From: Candidatus Sabulitectum sp.
GTDB lineage: Bacteria > Fermentibacterota > Fermentibacteria > Fermentibacterales > JCC-6
Assembly: GCA_029934845.1 (NCBI GenBank)
Contig: JAOZLN010000011.1
Location: 1-17,500 of the forward strand
DNA length: 17,500 nt
Direction of reading: 5' to 3'
In this document: positions 1 through 7,527 of the stretch, one piece after another
How the letters are laid out: every line of letters begins with the position of its first letter
How positions within the stretch are numbered: position 1 is the stretch's first letter
Translations under genes and position numbers: made by a program
The notes under the pieces: model-generated
What the model was told of the DNA's origin: nothing
The model's input: the letters and a program-made list of their open reading frames with translations, nothing else
The model's database searches: none

Positions 1-391
1 GGTAGCCCAGCACAACCAGGGCAGCCTCTCTTCCAAATTGCTTCTTTGCCCAGTAAGCACAGAAAAACATCGCCAGCAGCCCGTGAAGCAACACGACTAA
101 CTGAGCCTGTACCATTCCAATACCGGCAATACTAAACATGGGCATAAGCATAAGTGCCATTGCCGGCTGCCTGTTTGCCTCCGGTCTTAGAAACTCTTCT
201 GACTTATCATAGAGCGTCCATTTTACAAAAGTGGAAAAACCCAGCCCTCTGCTGATGTTATCTGCAATAAGTATATGAGAAGCTATGCCGTCGCCAGCAG
301 GAATAGGATTGCGAAGAATCACCCACCCTCTGACAAGGCCCCCGGCAAACAGAATCAGGATCGCGGCAAGAAGAAAAGTTTTTTTACTCAT
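1..391 (-). CDS. GT39-like polytopic membrane glycosyltransferase, N-terminal part (runs off left edge)
   Basis: Reading the minus strand from the ATG at 391 gives 130 uninterrupted residues to the window edge, starting MSKKTFLLAAILILFAGG. Residues 4-22 form a membrane segment. It is followed by an exported loop containing PAGDGIASHILIADNISRG, then R-P-x-x-N-R-Q-P before a second membrane segment (about 80-97) and a third (about 100-115). An acidic first loop followed by 'A-N-x-x-x-G-x-x-F' and a proline-rich entry to the next helix is the usual start of PMT/ArnT-like (GT39, GT-C fold) lipid-linked sugar transferases; family membership is inferred from this pattern only. No good Shine-Dalgarno precedes the ATG, so the start is moderately certain. 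The gene diverges from xthA with an 87-nt gap. The catalytic and C-terminal regions lie outside the window, so substrate cannot be judged. Confidence 0.66.
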   Translation of the reverse strand, partial: MSKKTFLLAAILILFAGGLVRGWVILRNPIPAGDGIASHILIADNISRGLGFSTFVKWTLYDKSEEFLRPEANRQPAMALMLMPMFSIAGIGMVQAQLVVLLHGLLAMFFCAYWAKKQFGREAALVVLGY

Positions 392-466
392 GTCTGGTAA
401 TTTACTTCATACAGCCCGTTCAGGCAAAGCCTTGACTTGATGCACCGGTTGACGGTAGAAAATGAT

Positions 467-472
467 GGGAGG
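467..472 (+). promoter_or_regulatory. Ribosome binding site that decides the xthA start
   Basis: GGGAGG lies 6 nt before the GTG at 479. It supports the GTG over the longer-frame ATG at 437, which has no purine-rich element in front of it. Confidence 0.7.
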
Positions 473-478
473 TGTGAT

Positions 479-1249
479 GTGAAACTGAAAATTGCCACCT
501 GGAATGTGAATTCTGTAAGAGCAAGAATGCCGGTAATTACAACATGGCTTAAAAAGGAAAAACCGGACATTCTCTGTATGCAGGAATTGAAGGCCACAGA
601 GGAACAATATCCTTCTGAGGAATTCAGCGAACTGGGATACAGGTCAGCTGTGAACGGACAGGTAAGGTGGAATGGAGTAGCCATTATCTCCAGACCACCC
701 CTGTCTGATATCCAAACCGACCTTTCCGGTTACCTGCCGGAACAAAGCAGAATGATCTCTGCAGCAGTAGCCGGTATCAGGCTTATCAATGCGTATGTAC
801 CAAATGGAGGCGATGTTGATCATCCCAGATTTCAAGAGAAACTCCGTTACTTTGAGATCTTGCGGGAATACGCACTAAGTTATTCCGGTCCCACTGTAAT
901 ACTGGGCGATTTCAATGTTGCCCCGGAACCGATAGACACACACTCCCCGAAAGAGCAGGATGGTTCAGTATGCTATCATCCACTGGAAAGAGAACAGATC
1001 AAACTGTTCGCAGAAGCCGGATTCAGCGATGTTTTCAGACGATTTCAACCGGAAGAACAAGCATTCAGCTGGTGGGACTACCGTGCAGCGTCTTTCAGGC
1101 GGAACAAAGGCATGAGACTGGATCTTGTACTGGCCAACAGCTCTGCTGATAAAATGATAACCGGCTGCTTGATAGACAGAGAACCAAGGGGCTGGTTGAA
1201 ACCCTCAGATCACACACCGGTAGTATTTGATGTTGAAACAGCGGAATAG
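479..1249 (+). CDS. xthA: Exodeoxyribonuclease III / AP endonuclease (XthA)
   Basis: A 256-residue soluble enzyme of the exonuclease III (EEP) family, which cleaves DNA at abasic sites and degrades 3' ends in base-excision repair. All family motifs are present: WNVNSVRAR (8-16), metal-ligand Glu in MQELK (E36), NAYVPNGG with Tyr106, GDFNVAP with Asp144 and Asn146, SWWDYRAASF (197-206), GMRLDLVL with Asp215, and SDHTP with the Asp244-His245 pair. Length matches the family (about 250-270). I start it at the GTG at 479: GGGAGG at 467-472 lies 6 nt upstream, and the product then begins with the family-typical MKLKIATWNVNS. An upstream in-frame ATG at 437 would add 14 unconserved residues and has no ribosome binding site. 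It stands alone, divergent from the gene at the left edge. Confidence 0.96.
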   Translation: MKLKIATWNVNSVRARMPVITTWLKKEKPDILCMQELKATEEQYPSEEFSELGYRSAVNGQVRWNGVAIISRPPLSDIQTDLSGYLPEQSRMISAAVAGIRLINAYVPNGGDVDHPRFQEKLRYFEILREYALSYSGPTVILGDFNVAPEPIDTHSPKEQDGSVCYHPLEREQIKLFAEAGFSDVFRRFQPEEQAFSWWDYRAASFRRNKGMRLDLVLANSSADKMITGCLIDREPRGWLKPSDHTPVVFDVETAE

Positions 1250-1304
1250 AAATTACTTTGTGATTGTATATGAATTACATGATTATTCACCGAAAGGAAA
1301 CTAA

Positions 1305-2237
1305 ATGAGAAATGTACTCTTAGCGTTACTTGTACTGGCTGCACTAGCCTGCAGTGAGATCGCTATTGAAAGTCCTCAGCGTGAGCTTGCACACATTCAA
1401 GTGCACGAATGGGGCGTACTGACCTGGAATGGCGATACAGCTGTTCTTTCCTCTGTTCCCCATACCCCTGCTCCTGAATCCGAGATCCCCGGCTTGCCTT
1501 CAAATCACGAAGAAATGCTTCTGAGGGCTCCTGTTCTTTACTTCAATGGCCCGGCATTCTCGGGAACGGTAACTGTAAAAACAAATAACGGCTCTATTTT
1601 CGACATCTATCCGGGAGTTCCGGCGCAGGATCAAAGTAACAACCGCTGCACGTGGCGGATTGACTGCAGTTACACCGATATAGAAGAGTACCCGGATTTT
1701 CATGGAATAGCTCCCGGAGAATGGAACTACGATCTCTGGCGTGATGTTTATGCCATGACTGTCAGTATGAGTGACGGGTGGAGTGACAAGTTTCTTTATT
1801 ACGAAACTGCTCCTGCAGCGGCAGACTTCCTCCCTTACCGACCCGGTATGGAATCAGTCTGCGAAGAATACATGTATGTGAAAGCTCTTGTAATAAGACG
1901 ACTTATTGATGGTGTCCATTATTCACACTGCACTCTGAGAGATGTTGCTTACGGTTTTGATCTGCAATATGCTGATATGACTCCGGATGCCATTAAGGAA
2001 GTTCTCTACGATTGGTCTATTGATGTAATCAATATTGATGAAGTTGATGCACTGTGGAACACTTGGTCTTCCTGGATGCTTCGCGAATACATTTATGAGC
2101 TTGGATACGATGAAAGCTTGGTTATATACATGATTCCGGAGGAATTAACTGAAAACCTCAGTACCATTTCCGTGATCCCGGATATACCCTTCCCGGTTGA
2201 CATTTCCCGTTACCTGCTCGTAGCAATACCTTTGTAA
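1305..2237 (+). CDS. HEWG-motif exported protein, copy 1 (probable lipoprotein)
   Basis: First of three tandem paralogues of unknown function. The 310-residue product starts MRNVLLALLVLAALAC, a hydrophobic leader ending in a possible lipobox (A13-L14-A15-C16, imperfect at -3), so it may be lipid-anchored. The family core follows: VHEWGV (33-38), a strand APVLYFNG followed by a T-V-T-V-K-x-x-x-G element, LWRDV, FLYYE, then near the C-terminus a D-E-V-D-A-L-W-N-T-W helix, IPEEL, and a final RYLLVAIPL strand. From memory, many planctomycete, myxobacterial and acidobacterial hypothetical proteins share a related 'HEWGTFT ... TPVLYFY ... FLFYR ... TW..SWF' layout; I could not check this. ATG at 1305 has AAAGGA 7 nt upstream. 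It is followed after 11 nt by copy 2, so the three genes are probably one operon. No catalytic function can be assigned. Confidence 0.85.
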   Translation: MRNVLLALLVLAALACSEIAIESPQRELAHIQVHEWGVLTWNGDTAVLSSVPHTPAPESEIPGLPSNHEEMLLRAPVLYFNGPAFSGTVTVKTNNGSIFDIYPGVPAQDQSNNRCTWRIDCSYTDIEEYPDFHGIAPGEWNYDLWRDVYAMTVSMSDGWSDKFLYYETAPAAADFLPYRPGMESVCEEYMYVKALVIRRLIDGVHYSHCTLRDVAYGFDLQYADMTPDAIKEVLYDWSIDVINIDEVDALWNTWSSWMLREYIYELGYDESLVIYMIPEELTENLSTISVIPDIPFPVDISRYLLVAIPL

Positions 2238-2248
2238 AGGAGGACACA

Positions 2249-3208
2249 ATGCTTCCACTTCTTTTCCCTTTCATAGTAGATACGGTAATAGCTCCACCTG
2301 TGGATTTCACGGATCTGTTCGTAAATGAGTGGGGAGTAGTTGTGTTCACCTCTGAAGGAACAACAATTGCAGGCGCTCCAGACGAAAATGGCAATCTGTA
2401 CTACGGAAGACAGGTCTTCGGAGAATTGTTAGTTGACGCTCCGGTTGTCTGGATTCACGGCGCATTCTTTGAAGACGCAACCCTAACAGTAAAAGCGGTT
2501 CAAGGGTCTCTGACCGCCCTTTTCCCAAATCCTGATGCAACACTTAATAACGCGAATGACAGACCGATAGTTGCATCCTGGAATATTTCCGCTCCACCGC
2601 CCCTGCCAAGAAGAGAAAGACCGGAACCTGTCATTCCACCGGACACTCCATTCGGCTGGGCAATGAGCTTCTGGAGAGATGTACCCAGTCTTGATCTTTT
2701 CTCCGCTGAAAGCGGGGAATACATGGCCAACTTCCTTTACTACGAAGCTGGTATTTCATACTGGGAGAGTCTTGACGGCATGTTCGATGCCCGGGTTCTT
2801 GCAGGCCACTATGCTCCTGATGGTCTTCTGATCACAGCGGGTAATGAGCCACGAGTTGAAAGGATCCAGCTGATACCTCTTCCGGATGGCTCAGGCATTC
2901 CAGCCGAGATGGCAGGTCTGCTCTCAGATGACGAGGTTTGCGATATCATCTGTGACTGGGCAGGCGGTAATCTGAAATCTGAAGAGATAACAGCCCTCTG
3001 GCAGACATGGGAACCATTCTTCAAAACCCTGAGCATAGATGACGAGTATGCATTGGACAGAAGAGGAAGCGATGAACAGTGGATACTCTTCCCCCTTCCC
3101 TGGGATGTAGTAGAAGAGATCAGCACCATTCATCTCGAGGTCCATGATTCAGTTGAAAGAAACATCACCTACAACAGGCTCTTCCTTGGGCTGGTAAGGT
3201 TGTACTGA
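2249..3208 (+). CDS. HEWG-motif exported protein, copy 2
   Basis: Second paralogue, 319 residues, preceded by a strong AAAGGAGG 7 nt before the ATG and only 11 nt after copy 1. It keeps the family landmarks: VNEWGV (25-30, with Asn in place of the His of the other copies), DAPVVWIHG plus a following T-L-T-V-K strand, FWRDV, NFLYYE, an 'E-I-T-A-L-W-Q-T-W-E-P-F-F' helix, a LPWDVVEEIST segment and a closing NRLFLGLVRLY. Overall identity to copies 1 and 3 is low outside these blocks, so the duplications are old. A proline-rich insertion (about 112-128) is unique to this copy. The N-terminus MLPLLFPFIVDTVIAPP is hydrophobic but has no positively charged start and no clear signal cleavage site, so its export route is uncertain. 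Function unknown. Confidence 0.82.
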   Translation: MLPLLFPFIVDTVIAPPVDFTDLFVNEWGVVVFTSEGTTIAGAPDENGNLYYGRQVFGELLVDAPVVWIHGAFFEDATLTVKAVQGSLTALFPNPDATLNNANDRPIVASWNISAPPPLPRRERPEPVIPPDTPFGWAMSFWRDVPSLDLFSAESGEYMANFLYYEAGISYWESLDGMFDARVLAGHYAPDGLLITAGNEPRVERIQLIPLPDGSGIPAEMAGLLSDDEVCDIICDWAGGNLKSEEITALWQTWEPFFKTLSIDDEYALDRRGSDEQWILFPLPWDVVEEISTIHLEVHDSVERNITYNRLFLGLVRLY

Positions 3209-3209
3209 C

Positions 3210-4058
3210 ATGATAACACTTTTGGTTCTTCTGGCCGGGCTGCAGGTACATGAGTGGGGTGTTATCACCAACTCACCACTGACGCTTGGCGGAGCTGTTC
3301 CTGAATTGCAGTTTCCAAATTATGAACTGGAAGACAAGGCTCCCGTGATCTTTTTTCATGGGGATCCATGCAATGTAACGATTAAAGTACGTTTCCCCTG
3401 CATGGGACATGCTACTACTGTTCTTCCTGCCCCCCACGAAGGAGGATCAAACTCTACATATTTTGTTTGGAACAACCTTGAACTTACAGAATCCCCTGAT
3501 GCTGATCTTGTCTACGGATGGGCTGATAGCGAAAATCTTAACTATCCGATTCCTCTATGGCAACAGGTTGACGCTTTGTATGCAGTATCGGGTAACAGGT
3601 ATGATAACTTCCTGTACTACGGCTGCGTTCCGGGAAGCCCCGGTGATCTCCCATTTATCAGCCAATCAGGAAATCAATCATTTAGAATGCCATTTGGTGA
3701 AATACCCTGCATAGTTCTTACCTCCGCCGGTGGAAGACCAATGTTTGGTGTTTTTACCCTTGCGGACATTCTAACCAGCATTCCCAAGGGACTGCAATTT
3801 CTGGAAGAACCTGAACACCTGAGAAGAGAACTCTGGCTCTGGGCGGAGGGAATATTGAACGAAGATGAGTTCGACAGTTTTTGGAATACCTGGGAAGCTC
3901 AATTCCTCTCTGATTCTTCATCTGATGTAATTATTCTTTACCGGGTTCCCGAGGAAATTGTTGAGCAGATAGCATCGATGGAAATTGAAACAGACCAAGA
4001 AATGGAAGTTGAGGTCAATCGCTTTATCATTGCCGAACTGCCGTACAGAACAGAATAG
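3210..4058 (+). CDS. HEWG-motif exported protein, copy 3 (short leader)
   Basis: Third paralogue, 282 residues. Its ATG follows the copy 2 stop by one base, with a weak AAGG about 11 nt upstream, so translation is probably coupled. Landmarks: VHEWGV (13-18), KAPVIFFHG with a following N-V-T-I-K-V strand, LWQQV, FLYYG, a D-E-F-D-S-F-W-N-T-W-E-A-Q-F helix, YRVPEEIVEQIASM and NRFIIAELPY at the end. The leader before the motif is just 12 residues (MITLLVLLAGLQ), shorter than a normal Sec signal peptide. It cannot be extended, because an in-frame TAA sits at 3195-3197, five codons before the ATG. The protein may therefore be anchored by this short segment, stay in the cytoplasm, or be exported differently from copies 1 and 2. 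Function unknown. Confidence 0.82.
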   Translation: MITLLVLLAGLQVHEWGVITNSPLTLGGAVPELQFPNYELEDKAPVIFFHGDPCNVTIKVRFPCMGHATTVLPAPHEGGSNSTYFVWNNLELTESPDADLVYGWADSENLNYPIPLWQQVDALYAVSGNRYDNFLYYGCVPGSPGDLPFISQSGNQSFRMPFGEIPCIVLTSAGGRPMFGVFTLADILTSIPKGLQFLEEPEHLRRELWLWAEGILNEDEFDSFWNTWEAQFLSDSSSDVIILYRVPEEIVEQIASMEIETDQEMEVEVNRFIIAELPYRTE

Positions 4059-4151
4059 CACAAAATGTATCAGAATTAACTGGAGCTGAAAAAGCAATAG
4101 CGTGAAAACTGCAGGTACTCTAAGTCCCTGATCATATTCCTGGAGGTCTTC

Positions 4152-5567
4152 ATGAAATCGAATCTCATGTATTCTATTATTACTCTTACTCTATGCATTA
4201 TAGGCACTTCTAATGCAGTGGAATGGAACACGGAAGAAATTCTGGATCATTCAGGTATTGGTTCTGATTGTGATTTAGAAATCGATCAAGCCGGACAGTT
4301 ACATCTTTGTTTTCAATACATGCACAACGTTGTTCCCGGATCTAATCTGTATTATGCGCTGAAAGCAAATTCAACAAGTGATTGGGAAATTACAGAAGTT
4401 GACGTAGACGATTACAATTTTCTTGGCGACGATTGTGATATGTATCTGGACTCCAACGATAATCCACGCATTTCTTACCTGTATGAAATTGACTATGAGT
4501 ACCTTCCGTATGTAAAATATGCTGCATTCAATGGTACATCATGGGCGAATGAGCAAATAACGAGCTATCCTGAATGGGCAGGGCCAGGCACAGCTATTGT
4601 TATTGATAACAACGACGATCCGCATATTTTCTACCCCGGATACGAAGCTTTACAGTATCAGACAAATGATGAAACAAAAGGATGGAGTACCGAAACTCTT
4701 GACACCGGTTATTTGTTCAAAACAGTAAGTGCTGATATAGACATCAGTGGTAATATTGGAGTTGCGTATTTCTATGTTCACTCTTCAGCCGGACCTACTG
4801 ACCTGAAGTACGCCCACCACGATGGAAGTACATGGACAATTGAAACCGCTTTTAATGACAACTCATGTGTTTCTATCTGGCAGCTTGATATGGTTTACGA
4901 CCAGTCAGGACATCCTCACATTACCTATGTAGCCACTGCCGGTACAGATGACAATTCCCAACTTCATCATACATGGTTTGATGGTTCAAGCTGGAGTACC
5001 GATAACCTGGGTTATGTACCAACAGGTAACTACACATTTCCTTCAATAGCCATTGATAATAATGATGCCGTTCACATTGCTTATGGCCTAAGACCTACCA
5101 ACTCTGGAGCTGCGGTTCTTCACCATGTTTCCGATGAAAGCGACACATGGGTTGATGTAATAATCAGCAATGATGTAAACTGCTGGAATACTACAATTGA
5201 AATTGACTACGACAATCAACCGCACATAATTTATTACAATTACACTGGTGGAATAACCACCCACTCATGGCGCACGGATGAATCCGGCGTAAACGATGAG
5301 CCATTCGATTCTTCCGGTAGTTATCTTCAAGCTCCAGCACCAAATCCTTCATCCGGCTTCTCTTCAATTCAGTTTACAGTACGTACTGCTGCATCTGCCC
5401 AACTTGAGCTTTTTGACATATCAGGCAGGCTTGTTGATGTTCTTGCTCAGGGGCAGCATCAAGCTGGAAGGTATAAAGCTGAAGTATCTGAACTGTCCCC
5501 GGGCGTATATCTCTTCAGGTTCTCTACGGGTAACATTGTAGAAACACAAAAACTTGTAGTTCTGTGA
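4152..5567 (+). CDS. Secreted seven-repeat beta-propeller protein with type IX-like C-terminal sorting domain
   Basis: A 471-residue exported protein. The N-terminus is a Sec signal peptide, probably cut after residues 20-22 (SNA). Seven repeats of about 50 residues follow, each with an 'hh-D-x-x-x-x-P-x-I-x-Y' strand pair, at about residues 42, 98, 149, 194, 246, 299 and 349 (for example IDNNDDPHIFY, IDNNDAVHIAY). The repeat count and spacing suggest a seven-bladed beta-propeller. The tail (about 393-471) has APNPSSG, LELFDISGRLV, SPGVYLFRFSTG and a final QKLVVL, resembling the type A sorting domain of type IX secretion substrates. GGAGG precedes the ATG. It lies 93 nt after the HEWG trio on the same strand and could share transcription with it. 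It may bind a surface ligand; there are no visible enzyme residues. Confidence 0.85.
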   Translation: MKSNLMYSIITLTLCIIGTSNAVEWNTEEILDHSGIGSDCDLEIDQAGQLHLCFQYMHNVVPGSNLYYALKANSTSDWEITEVDVDDYNFLGDDCDMYLDSNDNPRISYLYEIDYEYLPYVKYAAFNGTSWANEQITSYPEWAGPGTAIVIDNNDDPHIFYPGYEALQYQTNDETKGWSTETLDTGYLFKTVSADIDISGNIGVAYFYVHSSAGPTDLKYAHHDGSTWTIETAFNDNSCVSIWQLDMVYDQSGHPHITYVATAGTDDNSQLHHTWFDGSSWSTDNLGYVPTGNYTFPSIAIDNNDAVHIAYGLRPTNSGAAVLHHVSDESDTWVDVIISNDVNCWNTTIEIDYDNQPHIIYYNYTGGITTHSWRTDESGVNDEPFDSSGSYLQAPAPNPSSGFSSIQFTVRTAASAQLELFDISGRLVDVLAQGQHQAGRYKAEVSELSPGVYLFRFSTGNIVETQKLVVL

Positions 5568-5580
5568 TGCAAGGTTTGGG

Positions 5581-5595
5581 TCGGCGCAAAGCCGA
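5581..5595 (+). terminator. Small hairpin 14 nt after the propeller gene
   Basis: TCGGC-GCAAA-GCCGA forms a perfect 5-bp stem with a 5-nt loop; flanking GTTT and AAAC could extend it around a GGGT bulge. It sits just past the stop at 5567, where a terminator is expected, but no clear U-tract follows, so the role is uncertain. Confidence 0.3.
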
Positions 5596-5748
5596 AACAG
5601 AGACCATTTCTTCTTTGCTGATTCCGAAGTATCGCTGAGAAATTTACTTCTGTGTATATGTAACTGTCAATTGTAGAGATCAGAATTGAATCTACTGAAT
5701 AACTCATAACTCACATCTCTTACAATGCTCTGATGTAAGTGTGTGGAA

Positions 5749-5823
5749 ATGAGTGCGAATCGGCCAGCTTGGTCAGAACCCCTGCATGCCCCGGAGGAAA
5801 TCAACAAAGAGGTTGCTTCATGA
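5749..5823 (+). CDS. Possible 24-residue small ORF of unknown function
   Basis: The ATG at 5749 opens a frame reading MSANRPAWSEP...EEINKEVAS, ending in TGA at 5821-5823. The composition is protein-like, but the only upstream purine element is GTGGAA directly against the ATG, which is too close for a good ribosome site. It could be a leader peptide, the remnant of a lost gene, or chance. Confidence 0.2.
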   Translation: MSANRPAWSEPLHAPEEINKEVAS

Positions 5824-5831
5824 AGCTCTGA

Positions 5832-5843
5832 TTATTCGAATAA
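5832..5843. promoter_or_regulatory. Perfect 12-bp palindrome, candidate operator
   Basis: TTATTCGAATAA reads the same on both strands with no spacer. It lies about 150 nt upstream of the flavoenzyme start at 5995, a place where a dimeric regulator could bind. No partner regulator is encoded in the window apart from the antitoxin, so the function is a guess. Confidence 0.3.
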
Positions 5844-5994
5844 CACACCGTTACAGTATGTATTTATAGTCGCGTATCAGCCGTTCAGAAGTAATATAAA
5901 ATATGCATTCTTTACTAACAATTTCATATATTCGCTCCGCTGCACTAGGATTTTGAGGTGACAATAAATAATCATTGAACAGTTGGAGCTTAAC

Positions 5995-7359
5995 ATGAAA
6001 GCCTACGATGTAATTATTATCGGTGGAGGTCCTTCCGGAATTATTACCGGAGTTACCGCAAAAAAGCAAAACCCGGAAACATCTTTTCTTATCATTAAAG
6101 AAGAGGAAAAGGGCCTTGTCCCCTGTGGGATCCCATATGTATTCCACGAACTGAATGATGTTTCAGAGAACAAGATGGGACCTGCTCCGTTTGTTAAAGC
6201 CGGAGGGGAAGTTCTTGTTGACACAGTTACCCACATTGATATCAATAACAAAACTCTCCGTACCGAATCCGGTAAAGAAATATCCTACGGCAAGCTCATA
6301 TTTGCAACGGGCTCTGTTCCGGTAGTACCAACTTTCATCAAGGGTTACGAGCTGGAGAATGTTGAAAGTATTCCCAAAAGCTACGCATACATTGCCGGCT
6401 TGAAGAACCGTATACTTTCCGCAACCAATGTTGTTGTTATAGGCGGCGGATTCATCGGTGCTGAAGTAGCCGAGCAGGTCGCAAAAATTCCAGGCAAAAC
6501 CGTAACAATTATCGAGATGGGAGATCACTGCCTTGGCAAGGCATTCTCTCCTGATTTCGCTGTACTTGCCGACGAGAATCTGAAAAAAATAGGCGTAAAC
6601 GTTCTTACTGGAAATACCGTTGAGGCTCTGCTGGGAGAAAACGGAAAAGTACATTCGGTACAGCTGAAAAGTGGAGAAGTTATCAAGGCCGACATGGTTA
6701 TTTCCGCAATCGGTTACAGACCCAACACCGACCTTGCAAAAGAAGCAGGTTTACAGCTTACCAGTAACAGCACTATAAGAGTGGACAGATTCATGCGAAC
6801 CAGCACCGAAGATATCTATGCGGTCGGTGACTGTTCCCAGACAATTGGTTTCATAACCGGCAGAACAGACCACATCATGCTGGCATCCACAGCTACTGCA
6901 GAGGCAAGAGTTCTTGGATACAATCTTTGCAAGATCGGTATTCTAAGAACATTCTCGGGCACCCTTTCAGTATTCTCCACAGTACTGAACGGGTACGCAT
7001 TTGCTTCAGCAGGGGCAATCGAACAATCTGCTGAGAAAGCAGATGTCGACTACGTAACCGGCAGCTTTTCTGATATGGACAGGCATCCGGGAACTTTACC
7101 AGGTGCAAAGGAAATACGAATTAAGATCATCGTTTCCCCTCTGAATGGCGAGATCATTGGAGGAGAGATCTACGGCGGAAAATCCATTGGTGAAATGATC
7201 AACATAATCGCACTTGCCATCCAGAAGTACATAACAGTGTATGAAATGGTTTCCTTCCAGGTAGGAACCCATCCCCTTCTTACCACAGCACCCACTAAGT
7301 ACTCACTTATCAAAGCCTGTGAGGACGCGATTTCCAAGATAAACAGTAGACAAAAATAG
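5995..7359 (+). CDS. FAD/NADH-dependent oxidoreductase, NADH oxidase / CoA-disulfide reductase type
   Basis: A 454-residue cytoplasmic flavoprotein of the two-dinucleotide-binding-domain superfamily. The FAD-binding GGGPSG is at 10-15, the NAD(P)H-binding GGGFIGAE at 150-157 with Glu174 ending the second strand (which favours NADH), and the second FAD motif EDIYAVGDC at 272-280. The C-terminal third is the dimerisation domain with HPLLTTAPT. A single cysteine in LVPCGIPY (Cys44) occupies the site of the redox-active cysteine of NADH oxidases, peroxidases and CoA-disulfide reductases. The reaction is therefore probably reduction of oxygen, peroxide or a CoA disulfide/persulfide via a Cys-sulfenate or Cys-S-CoA; the exact substrate cannot be read. 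GGAG at 5985-5988 places the start at ATG 5995 rather than a TTG at 5983 that overlaps it. The gene is monocistronic, ending at the hairpin at 7376-7397. Confidence 0.88.
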   Translation: MKAYDVIIIGGGPSGIITGVTAKKQNPETSFLIIKEEEKGLVPCGIPYVFHELNDVSENKMGPAPFVKAGGEVLVDTVTHIDINNKTLRTESGKEISYGKLIFATGSVPVVPTFIKGYELENVESIPKSYAYIAGLKNRILSATNVVVIGGGFIGAEVAEQVAKIPGKTVTIIEMGDHCLGKAFSPDFAVLADENLKKIGVNVLTGNTVEALLGENGKVHSVQLKSGEVIKADMVISAIGYRPNTDLAKEAGLQLTSNSTIRVDRFMRTSTEDIYAVGDCSQTIGFITGRTDHIMLASTATAEARVLGYNLCKIGILRTFSGTLSVFSTVLNGYAFASAGAIEQSAEKADVDYVTGSFSDMDRHPGTLPGAKEIRIKIIVSPLNGEIIGGEIYGGKSIGEMINIIALAIQKYITVYEMVSFQVGTHPLLTTAPTKYSLIKACEDAISKINSRQK

Positions 7360-7375
7360 TTACTGCCCGATCAAA

Positions 7376-7397
7376 GGGGGAGCCTGCCGGCTCCCCC
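7376..7397 (+). terminator. Strong 9-bp GC hairpin between convergent genes
   Basis: GGGGGAGCC, loop TGCC, GGCTCCCCC: a perfect 9-bp stem 16 nt after the flavoenzyme stop. On the plus strand no U-tract follows; on the minus strand TTTGAT follows. It is probably a terminator serving both converging transcripts, although the missing U-tract is atypical. Confidence 0.6.
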
Positions 7398-7509
7398 TGA
7401 ATTAGCCTGTATGGCCAGCCGAAGCTGCAATATCAATGCAGTATCAGTTTTCTCATTTCCTTCAACCGGAACAATCCCCTTGTCATGGGATTAAGCGATT
7501 CTTGTTTTA

Positions 7510-7527
7510 TAACTGAATACTCAGTTA
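7510..7527 (-). other. Hairpin overlapping the C25 peptidase stop codon
   Basis: TAACTGA-ATAC-TCAGTTA is a perfect 7-bp stem with a 4-nt loop. One arm contains the TGA stop of the peptidase gene (7521-7523). No U-tract follows on the minus strand, so it may protect the mRNA end or act as a weak terminator. Confidence 0.35.

Larger units (their letters stand above)
5568..5994. other. 427-bp intergenic region upstream of the flavoenzyme
   Basis: The only stretch above 300 bases without a confident gene. It holds a small hairpin at 5581-5595, a 24-codon ORF at 5749-5823 and a perfect 12-bp palindrome at 5832-5843. An AT-rich stretch at about 5880-5935 includes TATAAA-like boxes that could be a promoter for the downstream gene. 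I see no tRNA, known riboswitch core or insertion sequence end here. Confidence 0.5.

Noticed and set aside
437..478. Longer xthA start at ATG 437
   Set aside because: No ribosome site, adds unconserved residues; GTG 479 has GGGAGG and the family-typical N-terminus.
5575..5605. GCAAAGCC segment reminiscent of a c-di-GMP-I riboswitch
   Set aside because: Only that short string matches; the companion stem and tetraloop receptor are absent, and it lies just after a stop codon rather than ahead of a gene.
5755..5820. Possible SRP-like or other structured RNA around the GGTCAG...CCGGAGGAAA stretch
   Set aside because: The order and spacing do not match the SRP core, and no long closing stem could be found.
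6163..6654. 163-codon open frame antisense to the flavoenzyme
   Set aside because: It lies wholly inside a clearly identified gene on the other strand and has no recognisable motif; it is a shadow of codon bias.
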